Shown here: positions 42,886-52,605 of the stretch, piece after piece
How the letters are laid out: each line of letters starts with the position of its first letter
Numbering within the stretch: the stretch's first letter is position 1
Assembly: GCF_000283155.1 (NCBI RefSeq)
Contig: NW_004454240.1
Coordinates: forward strand, 3,200,271-3,264,270
Length of the DNA stretch: 64,000 nucleotides
Source of the DNA: Ceratotherium simum simum
Taxonomy: Eukaryota > Chordata > Mammalia > Perissodactyla > Rhinocerotidae
Reading direction: 5' to 3'
Notes under the pieces: model-generated
Databases searched by the model: none
Told to the model about the DNA's origin: nothing
What the model saw: only the letters and a program-made list of their open reading frames with translations
Position numbers and translations under genes: made by a program

Positions 42886-43459
42886 AGCCTCCATGCGCTT
42901 CTGCTGCCCTCAGCTGTCTCCAAGGGGCCGGACCCACTGGGAACTGGAGCTCACCCTCTCACCTGAGGATGCAAATGTGGTGGCCCCAGCAAGCTGTGTG
43001 GAGGGCCCCTCTGCAGCCAGAGGACGAGAAGGGGATGATAAGTGGGAGAAGGTACAGGAGCAGTAGACGGATTGGAGTGGGTTCAGAGGCAGGCAATGAA
43101 AATGATTAAGGGAAGAGAGGGATTCATTTATAAAACGAGATTAAAGAGCAATACTGCCTTGCTTGGCTGACGGATAGCTCAAGGGTGGGTGGTTGGGTGG
43201 GTGTTGGGGGTGGCTGTGAAGAGTAGGGGGGGCCCACTGACTCAGAGGGGCCCACCTGTCCTGGAACCTGGGCTGCGGCCCCCACTGCGCTGGATCATTG
43301 CCTGCCAGGACTACCACAAGGGGCCCTGAGTGCCCAGAAGGGTCCCTGAGAGCACAGAAGCCTCGGCTACTAGGAAAGCCCTAGAAACCCCCTCTGGCCT
43401 TCCTCCCCACTGGTGCAGAATAACAAAGGGGCGCATCTGGGCAGCCCACAGAAGCTCAT
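42886..43459. other. non-repetitive sequence with a G-quadruplex motif
   Basis: 43183-43210 has five G-runs in 28 bp (GGGTGGGTGGTTGGGTGGG, then GTGTTGGGGG). No gene recognised. Confidence 0.6.
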
Positions 43460-43570
43460 GAAGATACCTCATGACAGCTTTGAGAGGAGCAAAATCCTCC
43501 CTTCTGCTGTATAGATGAGGAACTGAAGGTCAGAGAGGCAAATGACCAAACTCAAGGCTCTGTTCCTTCA
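43460..43570 (-). repeat. MIR SINE fragment
   Basis: TGTATAGATGAGGAACTGAA, GGTCAGAGAGGCAAATGACC. Diverged. Confidence 0.6.
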
Positions 43571-43784
43571 TAAACCAGGGTCAATCTGCTGTTCCATACC
43601 CTCCAGGGCAGGACTCCTGCCATTCTCCTTCCAGGTTAGGCAACTCTTCTCCATCTTATGCTGGAAGGTGAGTCTACAGATCCCCATGGTCATTTCTTTC
43701 GGGTCCTAACCACTACACTCCTAGGAAGTTCTTTCTTATGTCTGAGCACAATCTTTCCTGCTGTTCTTCTACTCCTGTATTCTG

Positions 43785-43940
43785 TTGGGTGAGAGAGCAA
43801 GAGTGCTGGGGAGAAAAAGAGAGAGAAAGAGACAGAGAGAGAGAGAGAGAGGGAGGGAGGGAGGGGAAACAGACAGAGAAAGAGAGAGACAGATAGAGAC
43901 AGGGAGAGATAGGAGAAGGAGGAGGAGAAGGAGGAGGAGA
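43785..43940 (+). repeat. (GA)n / GGA-rich tract
   Basis: GAGAGAGAGAGAGAGAGGGA and GGGAGGGAGGGG units ending in GGAGGAGAAGGAGGAGGAG. Frames across it are Arg/Glu-rich artefacts. Confidence 0.9.
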
Positions 43941-44165
43941 TTTATTGCACATCTACAATGTATCAGAGATTCTGCTAGTGGTTTTCACCCATTTCAGGAG
44001 GCCAAAATTGATTTAAATGTCATTTAAACCTCGGGACGACTTTGTAAGGTAGAGTTTACCATCTCTGTCTTACAGACAAGACACTGAGGTTCAGTGAGGG
44101 GAAATGATTCCACCAAGACCCGGCAAGTGAGTGATAAAGCTGGGATTTCCACCTCAGATGGGCCT
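43941..44165 (-). repeat. MIR SINE
   Basis: TTTATTGCACATCTACAATG, CTTACAGACAAGACACTGAG, GTTCAGTGAGGGGAAATG, GACCCGGCAAGTGAGTG. Confidence 0.78.
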
Positions 44166-46164
44166 CCCAAGCCACCGGCCCATATGCCGTATCCATGAAG
44201 AGAGAAACAAGGAGCTTCAGTGATTTGCTCAGCAGTTCGGGGGGCAACCCTGGCAAGTGCTCAGAGGTGATGAGCTGGTTAGGTGGCCTGGTGATGTCCA
44301 GGAATGTCCAGGAGAGTGACAAAAGAGGAAAGCGAGGAATGGGGAGGTCCAGGTGGCGTTAGAGTCTGGGGCCTGCGTGCTGAATGCAGATGCTGCCCAG
44401 GGTTTGGCCAGGCCACCTTGCCTATTTACCCCTCAGGACCTAGGTGTGTCCCTTCCAGATTGCCCCCTTGCCTCCTACCCCTTGCCTAGACTCTAGGCAG
44501 AAGGCCTGTGACTGCAGGACTGTGGGACTATCTGCCCTCCAGAGCTGGTTGCCAGGGCAACGTGGGGGCAATAGCACCCCAAGCCCTGACTTAGAGATGA
44601 TGTCTCTGCAGGCCTGCCACCCCCACCCCCCACCCCCGGCCTGGTGAGCAGAGGTGAGTGAGGCTAGGAAGAGGAGGAGAAGGTGGGGGCGGGGGAGGAG
44701 GAGTGGTTTTCTTTTTTTCTCAGGCAGAAATGAGCTCATGTTTTGTCTAATCTAAATTCTGTCAAGCAAGCGAAAAGGAGAGAAACAGATACAGACAGAG
44801 AGAGAGAGCGAGTGAGAAAGAGAGAGATCTACAGAGTTAATAAGAAATCTGCCAAGCACATGTTCTTTGCAGCTCAGAGACAAACCAAAAGAAAAAAAAA
44901 ATACCAGGGGAGCTGAAAGGACAGACCAGACAGGGAATGTGTTCTCAGCTCACACAACTTCCTCTTCACTTCAACCAGAGAAAATTCTATCTCAAGTCAA
45001 ACTCTGCTCACCCAGCCGGCCAGCTCCCTGCTCTGTGCCTGCGGGAGAGTGGGAGGGCCTGGCCCCCAGCAGAGAGTCCATTTGATCTCCCAGCTCTCTT
45101 GCCTTCTTAGTGATGGGGGGGCAGGGGTGCAGAACAGAGAGGCCTGTCCTTGCCAGCCCCAGGCCCTGGGAGGCAGAAAAGCTACTCTGCTTAGCTACCA
45201 GTGGATAGGGGGACACCTTCCCAGCCCCCGAGAAAAGCCCAGGCAGGCCCCCCAGAACAAGGCACCCCTGAGAAGCAGGCTGTGATACAAGAGAAACCAG
45301 GAGGTCAGAGCTGATGATGCACTGACTTCCATGGGGCTGTCTTTGCTCTCTAAGGCCTGGGGAAGATGAGTTCTCCCTCTGCAGCCCTCCCCCCTCCTCA
45401 ACCCATCCCTGCCCATGCCTCGCCTCCTGTCCGGCCTCCCATGGTTGAGAAAGGCTGGCTGTGCAGTGTTGGAATGTGGAGCTATTCCTAGGGGGAGACA
45501 GGGAAGTGAGGGGAGCTGAATTGGCCATGCTGAGCAAGATGTTTAGCAACCCGAGCAATAATAGGGCTTTCATGGAGATGGCCAACCTTGGGTTCTGAAG
45601 CTATTTTCCACCCGCAACCCTCTTTCCTCCAGCCCTGAGCCACCCCAGCTGAGAATCCTCCTTTGTTGAGCTGAGGCCTGGGGAAAGAGGGGCTGGGCTT
45701 TGAGGAGGGGCCCCCAGGCCAGGCTGACTGGGCTCCCTGTTGTCTGGGTGGAGTGCATCTGGGCAGTGGAAGAGACCTAGGGCCCAGGCCAGGGCCAAGA
45801 GAACCAGCCCTTCCTTCCCAGAAACCCCTAGGGCACAGGCCTTGCCTCTGCTCCTGGGTGTTGAGTGGTGTTTGTGGGCTGACATTCCCGTGTTCCTCAG
45901 TGGGAGGGTCCTTGAGCGGACACATGGACAAATGGTCACTCTTTGCCAAGCACTGTGGTGAGAGAAGCCTGCTGCAGAGCCACCTTTCATGACAGAGCAA
46001 TAGGCAGACAGACAGAGAGGAAGGCTAGGAAGGATCCCAGGCCCTGAATTTGAGGATCTGGGTCTGGGGGCACACAAAGGCTGTGTCAGAAGCAGCAGCT
46101 GGCAGAGTGGGGGCAAGGCTGGGGCTGGGGCTTGGCCTGGCTGGGGAGGGTAATGAGATCCAGC
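44166..46164. other. non-repetitive sequence with GA and C-rich pieces
   Basis: C-rich CCCCCACCCCCCACCCCC near 44621-44637 (G-rich on the minus strand) and a (GA)n piece at 44795-44828. A 42-nt piece (44611-44652) lies between TCTCTGCAG and GTGAGTGAG but is mostly the C-tract. No gene recognised. Confidence 0.4.
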
Positions 46165-46360
46165 TGGGAGGGAGGAGGAGGAGGATGATGAGGAGGTGGA
46201 GGAGGAGGAGGAGGAGGANNNNNNNNNNNNNNNNNNNNNNNNNNNNNNNNNNNNNNNNNNNNNNNNNNNNNNNNNNNNNNNNNNNNNNNNNNNNNNNNNN
46301 NNNNNNNNNNNNNNNNNNGGAGGAGGAGGAGGAGGAGGAGGAGGAGGAGGAGGATGAGTA
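46165..46360. repeat. (GGA)n microsatellite spanning an assembly gap
   Basis: GGAGGA units on both sides of the N run, with GATGAT variants on the left. True length unknown. Confidence 0.92.
46219..46318. other. assembly gap of exactly 100 N
   Basis: 100 N characters. The round number suggests a placeholder of unknown size, so coordinates to the right are nominal. Confidence 0.97.
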
Positions 46361-47119
46361 GGAGGAGGTCTCCTTTATCTCTCGCTCCATGTTCTCAGGG
46401 CCCACATTTTTTAATTTGTGTTGGATAAACAATATGGGATTGTATACGCAAAGAAGCTCTAATTATCCCCTGAGGTTGTGTTTCCTTAGAGGAAATGAAC
46501 TGGGCCTGGCATTCGCGTTGGATCGCAGAAACGCACGAGCCCAATAGCTTCCAGATTGCTGCTCAGGCGTGCCATGCTGGGAGCCCCCCTCCAGTGGAGC
46601 TGCTTTCTCCCTACCCCCATCTGGGTCTGAAGCCCAGCCTGCGCCCTGCCTGACCTGGCCCTGGGGGGGCAGAGGAAGGGCAGATTGCTGTGCAGCCTCA
46701 CTTCTTCCCAGTGCATTAAGACATCCAGAACCCCCACCAGCCTCACCTCTGTCCCTCTACTGGGGACAGTCAAGGGCCTGGGACACAGGCCTCTGAGACA
46801 AGGGCTGGAGATAGAGGTGACCCCTGCTGCCTTTACCCCCTGCCACAGTCCTCACTGAATTGTGTCACCAAGCAGTCCTCATGGGGAGGCTTGGGTTCCT
46901 GCCCCATCTCCCCCTGAACACCATACCCCCAAACCACTACTGCAGGGGATACTTTCCCATGGAAGCTGACTCTGGGGTGGGTGGGTACAGGAGGAATCCC
47001 TCAAGGGGTCAAGGACTCTGTTCTGGGGGGCCTGGCCTCCTGGGAGGAGCTCCCCTAGCTTCTCTAGCATGCTGGGCCTTAGGCACCACCCCACATAATT
47101 AGCCATCTCTCTATCCACC
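46361..47119. other. non-repetitive sequence
   Basis: 46405-46500 is AT-rich (TTTTTTAATTTGTGTTGG, AAACAATATGGGATTG, CTCTAATTATCCCC) and might be a conserved element. The rest is GC-rich. A minus-strand donor-like string (ACAGAG, GTGAGG) near 46745. Confidence 0.35.
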
Positions 47120-47245
47120 ACCCACAGAGACTAAACTCTTTACCTGCCTTCCAGATAGATGGGGAGGCTGAGGCCCAGGGAGGTGAAATGAGTGGTCTCA
47201 AGGCTACATGTTGGTGGCAGGGCTGGGGTGAAAACCAAGGCCTAA
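47120..47245 (-). repeat. MIR SINE fragment
   Basis: GATGGGGAGGCTGAGGCCCA, GGGAGGTGAAATGAGTGGTC, TCAAGGCTACATGTTGG. Confidence 0.65.
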
Positions 47246-48079
47246 GATGACCAACCAGTTGAGTGGAACTTGTGAAGGAGAAGGTGAGTCAGGGAGTGAG
47301 AGATGCCTGAAGTATAGACCCCCAGTTGAGTAAAATCAACTCTGCCCCCCACCCAGGTATATTCCCCTCCTTCTTCATGATGGAATCCAAGGCATTCCCA
47401 GAGGGGCGGGGGGGCACCCCGTCAGGAAGGTATGAACTGAATTCTGCTGCTGCTTGCTGTGTGCCTAGCCCTGAGCCAGCCCCTGCTTTCAAGGAGCTGA
47501 CCTGCTGTGGGTTAGGAGGAGCTCCACAAAGGTAGATTCTGGGCTGCCATCAGGACTTAGCTAGTGGACGGGAATCTTCACGCTCCAGCACAGGCAAGGT
47601 GGAGGGCAGACCCAGCAGGCCCAGGAGGCTTCCCTGGTGGAACTGCAGGGACAACCGGGTTGGGCGGGGTCCCAGACAGCAGCCCCTGCTCAGACTCCAG
47701 GGATGGGCAAGGCGGTGCTGGAGGTAGTGGTGGGGAGGCAGCTGGCGGCCCTGGAACTGGATTGCTCCTACTCCAGTGGAAGGTCTGCCCCCATGTTTCC
47801 CTTTTATCTTTTCATTACATACAAATTAGGAGTGCGATTAACTTTATTAAAAGCAAACAAAGTTGGTCAGAGAATGGGGCCTCTAGATAGAGCTGTGGGG
47901 GTTTGGGGAGGAGAAACCTGGGAGAGCAGGGGAGGGCTGTGGTTGCAGCACTTAAAAGGGCAGGAGGTGGAGAGCCGAGGGAGGGGGCTTCCCTGCAGGA
48001 TTCTCCATCTCCAGGGATCCCGCCACTTTTATGGCCGTCTACTGAAGTTATGCCAGCACGGCCCAGCCTCCAGGCAGAA
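47246..48079. other. non-repetitive sequence, nothing recognised
   Basis: Mostly GC-rich, with a short AT-rich block at 47795-47860 (TTTTCATTACATACAAATTA, ACTTTATTAAAAGC). No coding motif. Confidence 0.4.
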
Positions 48080-48225
48080 TTCCAGACTTTAAGAGCTAGA
48101 AGGAACTATAGAGACCATGGGGTCTATCTACTGTCCCCCTACCTCCAGCTCCAGAAGGTGAAACTGAGGCCCAGGGAGGGGAAGGGATTAGCCCAAGGCC
48201 CCACTGCTTGTGAGTGGTTGGGGAT
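48080..48225 (-). repeat. MIR3-type SINE
   Basis: AGAGCTAGAAGGAACTATAG, AGACCATGGGGTCTATC, GTGAAACTGAGGCCCAGGGA, TAGCCCAAGGCCCCACTG. Confidence 0.7.
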
Positions 48226-48395
48226 GGTATGATGAGAGGGGAGGCTTTCTGTTTTTAAAGGTGTTCGGGGAAGGACAGTCACACTCTGCCTCACCTCCCC
48301 ACAGGGTATGGAAAGTCTGATCTAAATCCTTCTTGTTGCAGATAAACCGTATTTGTTTTTGTCACCCCTCAGTGGAGTTACTGACCCATACTAAC

Positions 48396-48617
48396 CTTTT
48401 TTTTTTTTGGACTCCAAAGTGGCCATGTCCTGCCCCCTCAGCCTCCTCTTCTTTCTCGCTTTTCTCGTTTGGAGAGCGCGGGCTCCGACTGTCTTGGGGA
48501 GCCTTGATCATAATCCTGGGCAACACCCGTGCCATCCCCAGGTATTTGCGGAGCACTTCAAGTTCTTGGGAAGGATTTTCAAAGGTCCTCATTGTTTCCT
48601 CCTGGAAACTATGATTG
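48396..48617 (-). other. candidate exon (222 nt, open frame)
   Basis: On the minus strand a TTCTGTCTTGCCTAG acceptor-like string (AG at 48619-48618) precedes 222 nt with one open frame. It ends in A12 then G and GTTAGT (GT at 48395-48394), a fair donor. The frame reads ETMRTFENPSQELEVLRKY, then a basic/acidic Ser-Pro-Arg and Glu/Lys-rich stretch. It has a protein-like composition, and several CpGs are retained in the SRSPRSP part. I do not recognise the family. Against it: a 12-A homopolymer in the exon and no neighbouring exon. It could instead be a retrocopy fragment with a short poly-A end, or chance. Confidence 0.25.
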
Positions 48618-48654
48618 CTAGGCAAGACAGAACCCACTTGTTTCATTTGTTTAT

Positions 48655-48790
48655 TAATTAATTCATTCAGAAAACATTTATTGAGGGCTTATTTTGTGCC
48701 CAGCAATGTGCTAAGTGCTGAGGAACCAATGATGACAAGACAGATGTGGTCCTTGACTTCACGGAGCTTATAGAGTAGAAACTGAAGTTC
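48655..48790 (-). repeat. L2 LINE tail
   Basis: TTCATTCAGAAAACATTTAT, TGAGGGCTTATTTTGTGCCC, AATGTGCTAAGTGCTGAGGA, CACGGAGCTTATAGAGTAGA. Confidence 0.8.
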
Positions 48791-49340
48791 AGAGGGACCA
48801 TAGCACTCCATTGACAGCACTAGAACAGGCAGCGAGGTAGAGAGGAAAGAGGAGGACGCACACCACACATGCACACATGCTTCCTCCTGGAGCCATTTCC
48901 CATAAATCTTGGGGCCATCAAGGAGCAGAGATGGCAGGGACCCTGCCGCCTTCCCTTCTATTCAGTTTCCACAAGACTTGAAGACACCATCTCCAGTGAC
49001 CCCTGCCTTCCAGTAATGGAAGCACCTCCAGCAAAGCCATCAATATCCTTGATTACTCAGCACTCATCTTCAGACACCTAAAAATAAAGGGTTTTTTTTT
49101 TTGAGCTAAAATCCCTCTTGGCTTTAAATATCAAGGGCTCTAATAGTGCAAAATTGGTTCCAGGAGGAATGTTTCAACTTCTCAAGGAAGTACAAATTTT
49201 AAGCACTTTGGAAGCACCTATTAGAAACCAACTATTTACTCTTTATAGAAATGGGTCAGATATGCTTAGCAACCTCCCTCAGCTGAGGAGGTAAGAAATG
49301 AGTGGGGGCTGAACCAGCCCTTATCTACCCCAAAATTAAC
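48791..49340. other. non-repetitive sequence, nothing recognised
   Basis: Moderately AT-rich after 49080. A T10 run near 49091. No coding motif. Confidence 0.4.
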
Positions 49341-49344
49341 TCTG

Positions 49345-49430
49345 CTATTAGGTTAAACCATATGAAATTGTCATTTTGCTAGGTGATAAATGGTCAAGCA
49401 TTGACAATTTCATATGGTTCAACCTGATAG
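49345..49430. other. long near-perfect hairpin (miRNA-precursor-like or MITE)
   Basis: The arms 49345-49373 and 49402-49430 are complementary over 29 bp with one A-C mismatch (49355/49420) and one G-T wobble (49349/49426). After a 3/1 internal loop, TGCT (49377-49380) pairs with AGCA (49397-49400), leaving a loop of about 16 nt. The arm core is AACCATATGAAATTGTCA. Size and shape match a pre-miRNA hairpin. They also match a short palindromic MITE of the MADE1 kind, from which some mammalian miRNAs derive. I do not recognise the family. Confidence 0.6.
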
Positions 49431-49624
49431 TTCCCAACTGTTCTAAGAGAATTGGTAAAGTGGATCTTGCAATGACTGCCCCAAGCAATAGCCTTTCATA
49501 TTGAATCATTAGAGTGGGTGCCCTAAACCCTGCTACCAGCAATCCCAATCCTCATTGAATCATTATAATAGGTCCCCCAAGGCTTCCTGCTGGGAAATAT
49601 TTTTATTGGCAATGCAGAAGTTCC

Positions 49625-49885
49625 TTGTGACATTGAATAATGATAAGAGGTGACATCTACATGGCACTTCCATGTGCCAGACCCTGTTCTAAGTACTTCG
49701 CAAGTATTAACCCATGTAATCCTCATAACTATCCTATGGGGTGGGTGCTATGATCACCCCAGTTTTATAAGATGGGAAACGAATAGACGGGAATTAAGCA
49801 ACTTGCCTGAGGTCTCACCACCAATACATTGTTAAGCTAGGATTAACATCTGAACCAGGCCGTCTGAATAACTAGGTTGTGTCTG
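49625..49885 (-). repeat. MIR SINE, nearly full length
   Basis: TTCCATGTGCCAGACCCTGT, TCTAAGTACTTCGCAAGTAT, TAACCCATGTAATCCTCATA, CAACTTGCCTGAGGTCTCAC, CTGAACCAGGCCGTCTGAAT. Confidence 0.87.
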
Positions 49886-50145
49886 CACTTAGAACTTGCT
49901 CCTGTGTCTCAGTAAGAGACTTGCCCTTTCCTGGGCCAAGGGCTAAGGACAGATTGAGGTCTGTTCTCACCTGCCCCTATATCCAACAAAGGGAGAGGGC
50001 ATGTTTCCTAGGGACTGAGATGGGTCAGCAAATGAGCAGATGGGGTGGGGACTGAAGGGCTGTACCATTCAGGCTGGGCAAAGCCTGAGGTCCACAGAAC
50101 CGATCAGTGATCCATGAAAAGAAAGGGATTCCTCCATTGCTTCTT

Positions 50146-50368
50146 TTTTTTTTTTTTTTTTTTTAAAGATTTTATTTATTCAGTTTTTTCCCCCCAAAGC
50201 CCCAGTAGATAGTTGTATGTCATAGGTTCACATCCTTCTAGTTGCTGTACGTGGGACTCGGCCTCACGTTGGACGGAGAAGTGGTGCCTCGGGGCGCTCC
50301 CGGGATCCGAACCCGGGCCGCCAGCATCAGAGCGCGCACACTTAACCGCTAAGCCACGGAGCCGGCCC
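50146..50368 (-). mobile_element. ERE-type tRNA-derived SINE, second copy, different subfamily
   Basis: Minus strand: GGCCGGCTCCGTGGCTTAGC with GGTTAAGTGTGCGCG, CGGGTTCGGATCCCGGGAGC (B box), then AATAAATAAAATCTTTAAAA and a poly-A tail. The tail module differs from the first copy, so another ERE subfamily. The 16-bp direct repeat TCCTCCATTGCTTCTT flanks it at 50130-50145 and 50369-50384. Unbroken poly-A and perfect flanks point to a young insertion. Confidence 0.93.
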
Positions 50369-50454
50369 TCCTCCATTGCTTCTTGCTTCTCATTAATTCC
50401 CTTCCAAAGATACTTATCAGATGCTGTGGGGTGTGGCAGAAGCCTGGGGAAATG

Positions 50455-50670
50455 GGTCCAAGAGACCTGGGTTCAAGTTGGGGTCTACAATATTTTAGCT
50501 GTGTGGTCTTTGGCGTCTTGTTAAACCTCTCTGGGCTGCACTTTCCTCGTCTGCAAAATGGGGCTAATAATCTCAACTGCAGAGTGGTGTTGTAGGGTTT
50601 CAATGAGAGAAGTGGAGCAATGTACCTGGCAAAGTTCTGGGCGCATAGGTGGTGTCTGGTGAATGCTGGT
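50455..50670 (+). repeat. MIR SINE
   Basis: AGAGACCTGGGTTCAAGTTG, TAGCTGTGTGGTCTTTGGCG, CGTCTGCAAAATGGGGCTAA, ATGTACCTGGCAAAGTTCTG. Confidence 0.85.
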
Positions 50671-51539
50671 CCCTTGCCCCTATCTGGAGAGCAGAACCCC
50701 AGCTGCAGCTTCTGGTCCCCAAACATTCCCTGTCCCACTGCTCTTGGCATGTAACCTCTCAGAGACCCCAGGGCCCAGTGATTAGTGGCTGGGAATGGAC
50801 TCTGGCAACAAAGGGAGATCCAGTCACTTTTATCCCCGCTGATGTCTTGAATGATGATTTCCTCTTTTTCTCCCTGCTCCTCTAGTCCCCCCAACCCCAG
50901 GCCCTAGGGAAGTCTCCCCACCCCTGCTGCCCCCTTTTCAAATTTGCAGAGGGTCATGTTGGCTCAGTGGAGAATGTGACGAGTCCACTTTGTGTCCCTG
51001 GTATTCCACAGAAAGGCAGGGGAATAAAAGCTCTGAGGAAGAAATCAGGAGGGAAAGAGCCACCTCACAAACGCCTGCCCCTGCCCCTGCCCCTGGTCAT
51101 GGTGCGGTGGGTCTGGAGCTGACGCTAATCCATGTGGTTTCTCTTGCAGTCCCAAGTTTATCCTTGTGTAATTTAGCGTAGGAAAAGCTAATACTGACAT
51201 GTCAGGTTGGGTTAATGGAGGTTTTTTTTTGAGCTGAGCAAAGTCTGCTTCTCCTCCCGCCACCTCCATCCTCAGCTTCCTCCCCAAAGGAGGCATCCCA
51301 CCCACTTGCCACACATAGTGCTGCTACCAAGGGACAAGGATGTTGAGGGGCCTTGGCAGGGCTTTCCTCTTTCTGAGAGATCTCTGGGAAAGGCAAGGTC
51401 CTAGCCACTTTTGTTCACCCATTTCCATTAGCCCACAAAGCCTGCTGGCGGGAAGTGATTTCTTGTCCTACATGTATTCTTCCTGTTCCTCCTATTGCTC
51501 ATCCCCGTTGGAGTGTTTTCAGGCCTGCCATGGGGCTCC
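50671..51539. other. non-repetitive sequence with a textbook-like acceptor
   Basis: (CCTGCC)-type repeat at 51074-51098. GACGCTAATCC then GGTTTCTCTTGCAG (ending 51149) has a good branch-point-plus-acceptor look, but the following sequence shows no clear donor or frame. Confidence 0.35.
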
Positions 51540-51665
51540 GTGGCTCAGGGTGAAAGACCTTCCTGGCACTGTTCCTCTGTTTCCCTCTCTGAGTCACAGG
51601 GATTGGGCTAGAGGATCTCAGTGGGTCCTATGGCCTCAGATAGCCTGTAGCTCTAGGATTTTACA
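51540..51665 (+). repeat. MIR3-type SINE
   Basis: CTCTGAGTCACAGGGATTGG, GCTAGAGGATCTCAGTGGGT, AGCTCTAGGATTTTA. Confidence 0.58.
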
Positions 51666-51789
51666 CCAACAGAAGGAGTTGGCTGGGCATCAGTCTGTCC
51701 CGAACTTTAGTGATGGAGGCATGGGCCCAGGGGCTCCAAGTCCCTGGCACCTTCTCCAGCACCCATGGTATCTTGTCACCAATGTCCCT

Positions 51790-51950
51790 GGAATCTTGCT
51801 TTGGGCATCTGGAATTCTACTCTGGCTTGGTTACAGCTGTTTGACCACAGTCCCATTCTTTCTCTGGGCCTCAGTTTCCCCAACTATAAAAAAGGGAGAG
51901 TAGGGTTGGGCAAGCTGATCTCTAAGGCTGCCTCCAGCTTGTGGCTCCCT
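51790..51950 (+). repeat. MIR3-type SINE
   Basis: TCTGGGCCTCAGTTTCCCCA, ACTATAAAAAAGGGAGAG, CAAGCTGATCTCTAAGGCTG and CCTCCAGC: core plus L3-type tail. Confidence 0.75.
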
Positions 51951-52479
51951 CCCAGAGGGAGGGGGCTTGGGCCTCTTTGTGTGCTGCTTGAGCAGCCCCT
52001 GCCAGAGCAACCTCCAGCAAGCTGGCTGGGCTGGGGCTGGCACTGGAAAAAGAGGAGATGAGGGTAGAGGGCAGCTTGCAATAGGCAGATTTGAGAGAGG
52101 CTAGAAGGTGGGAAGGCAGACAGGGAGGAGGCAGGAACAAAGAGGAGAAGGAGGTGGGAGGGAGGGAGTAGGAGCAGGGAAAGGAAAGAGTAAACACATA
52201 ATCAGGGTTACTGAGTTTCCTGTGCAGCTGGAGTCATCTTTTGCTCTTAATAAACCCAGCTGTGGCTTCACCACCCCCTCGGGATGGGTGGCTGCTGTTC
52301 CCAACGCAACACGCCTGAGACCTAAACGGGGCAGGAGGTGGGCACTCAGGTATGGGTGTCTGAGGCCCCTCACTCATGGATGCCCACCAACAAGACAAGG
52401 CTGAGCTCACTGGCCTGGGAGCCATGCCTTCCCTTGAGGCAAGATGGTGGGGAGGAGAGACTAAGGGCATTGGAATGAG
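51951..52479. other. non-repetitive sequence, nothing recognised
   Basis: 52090-52180 is purine-rich (GGGAGGAGGCAGG, GGGAGGGAGGGAG). No coding motif. Confidence 0.4.
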
Positions 52480-52605
52480 ACAGGCTGGAGTTCCAGTCAT
52501 GACTCGGCCACTTCTGTGCTGAGGGGAATTGCGCTTGTTTCCACCCTCTCCGAGCCTGCTTTCTCATCTGCAAATGGTGCTAATGTCTTCTCCAGTGCTT
52601 GCAGT
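52480..52605 (+). repeat. MIR SINE fragment
   Basis: GGCTGGAGTTCCAGTCATGA, CTCGGCCACTTCTGTG, TTTCTCATCTGCAAATGGTG. Confidence 0.7.

Noticed and set aside
44609..44660. Micro-exon between TCTCTGCAG and GTGAGTGAG
   Set aside because: Body is a C-rich run. 42 nt with no neighbours.
44992..45585. 197-codon minus-strand frame with a hydrophobic N-terminus like a signal peptide
   Set aside because: The annotated first codon is TTG. The nearest ATG has a weak context. The remainder is low-complexity Gly/Gln/Ser with no family match, and other frames overlap it.
46025..46432. Poly-Ser / poly-Glu frames spanning the N gap
   Set aside because: Translation of a GGA microsatellite plus unknown bases.
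50270..50368. Second tRNA-like region
   Set aside because: Same reason: head of the other ERE SINE.
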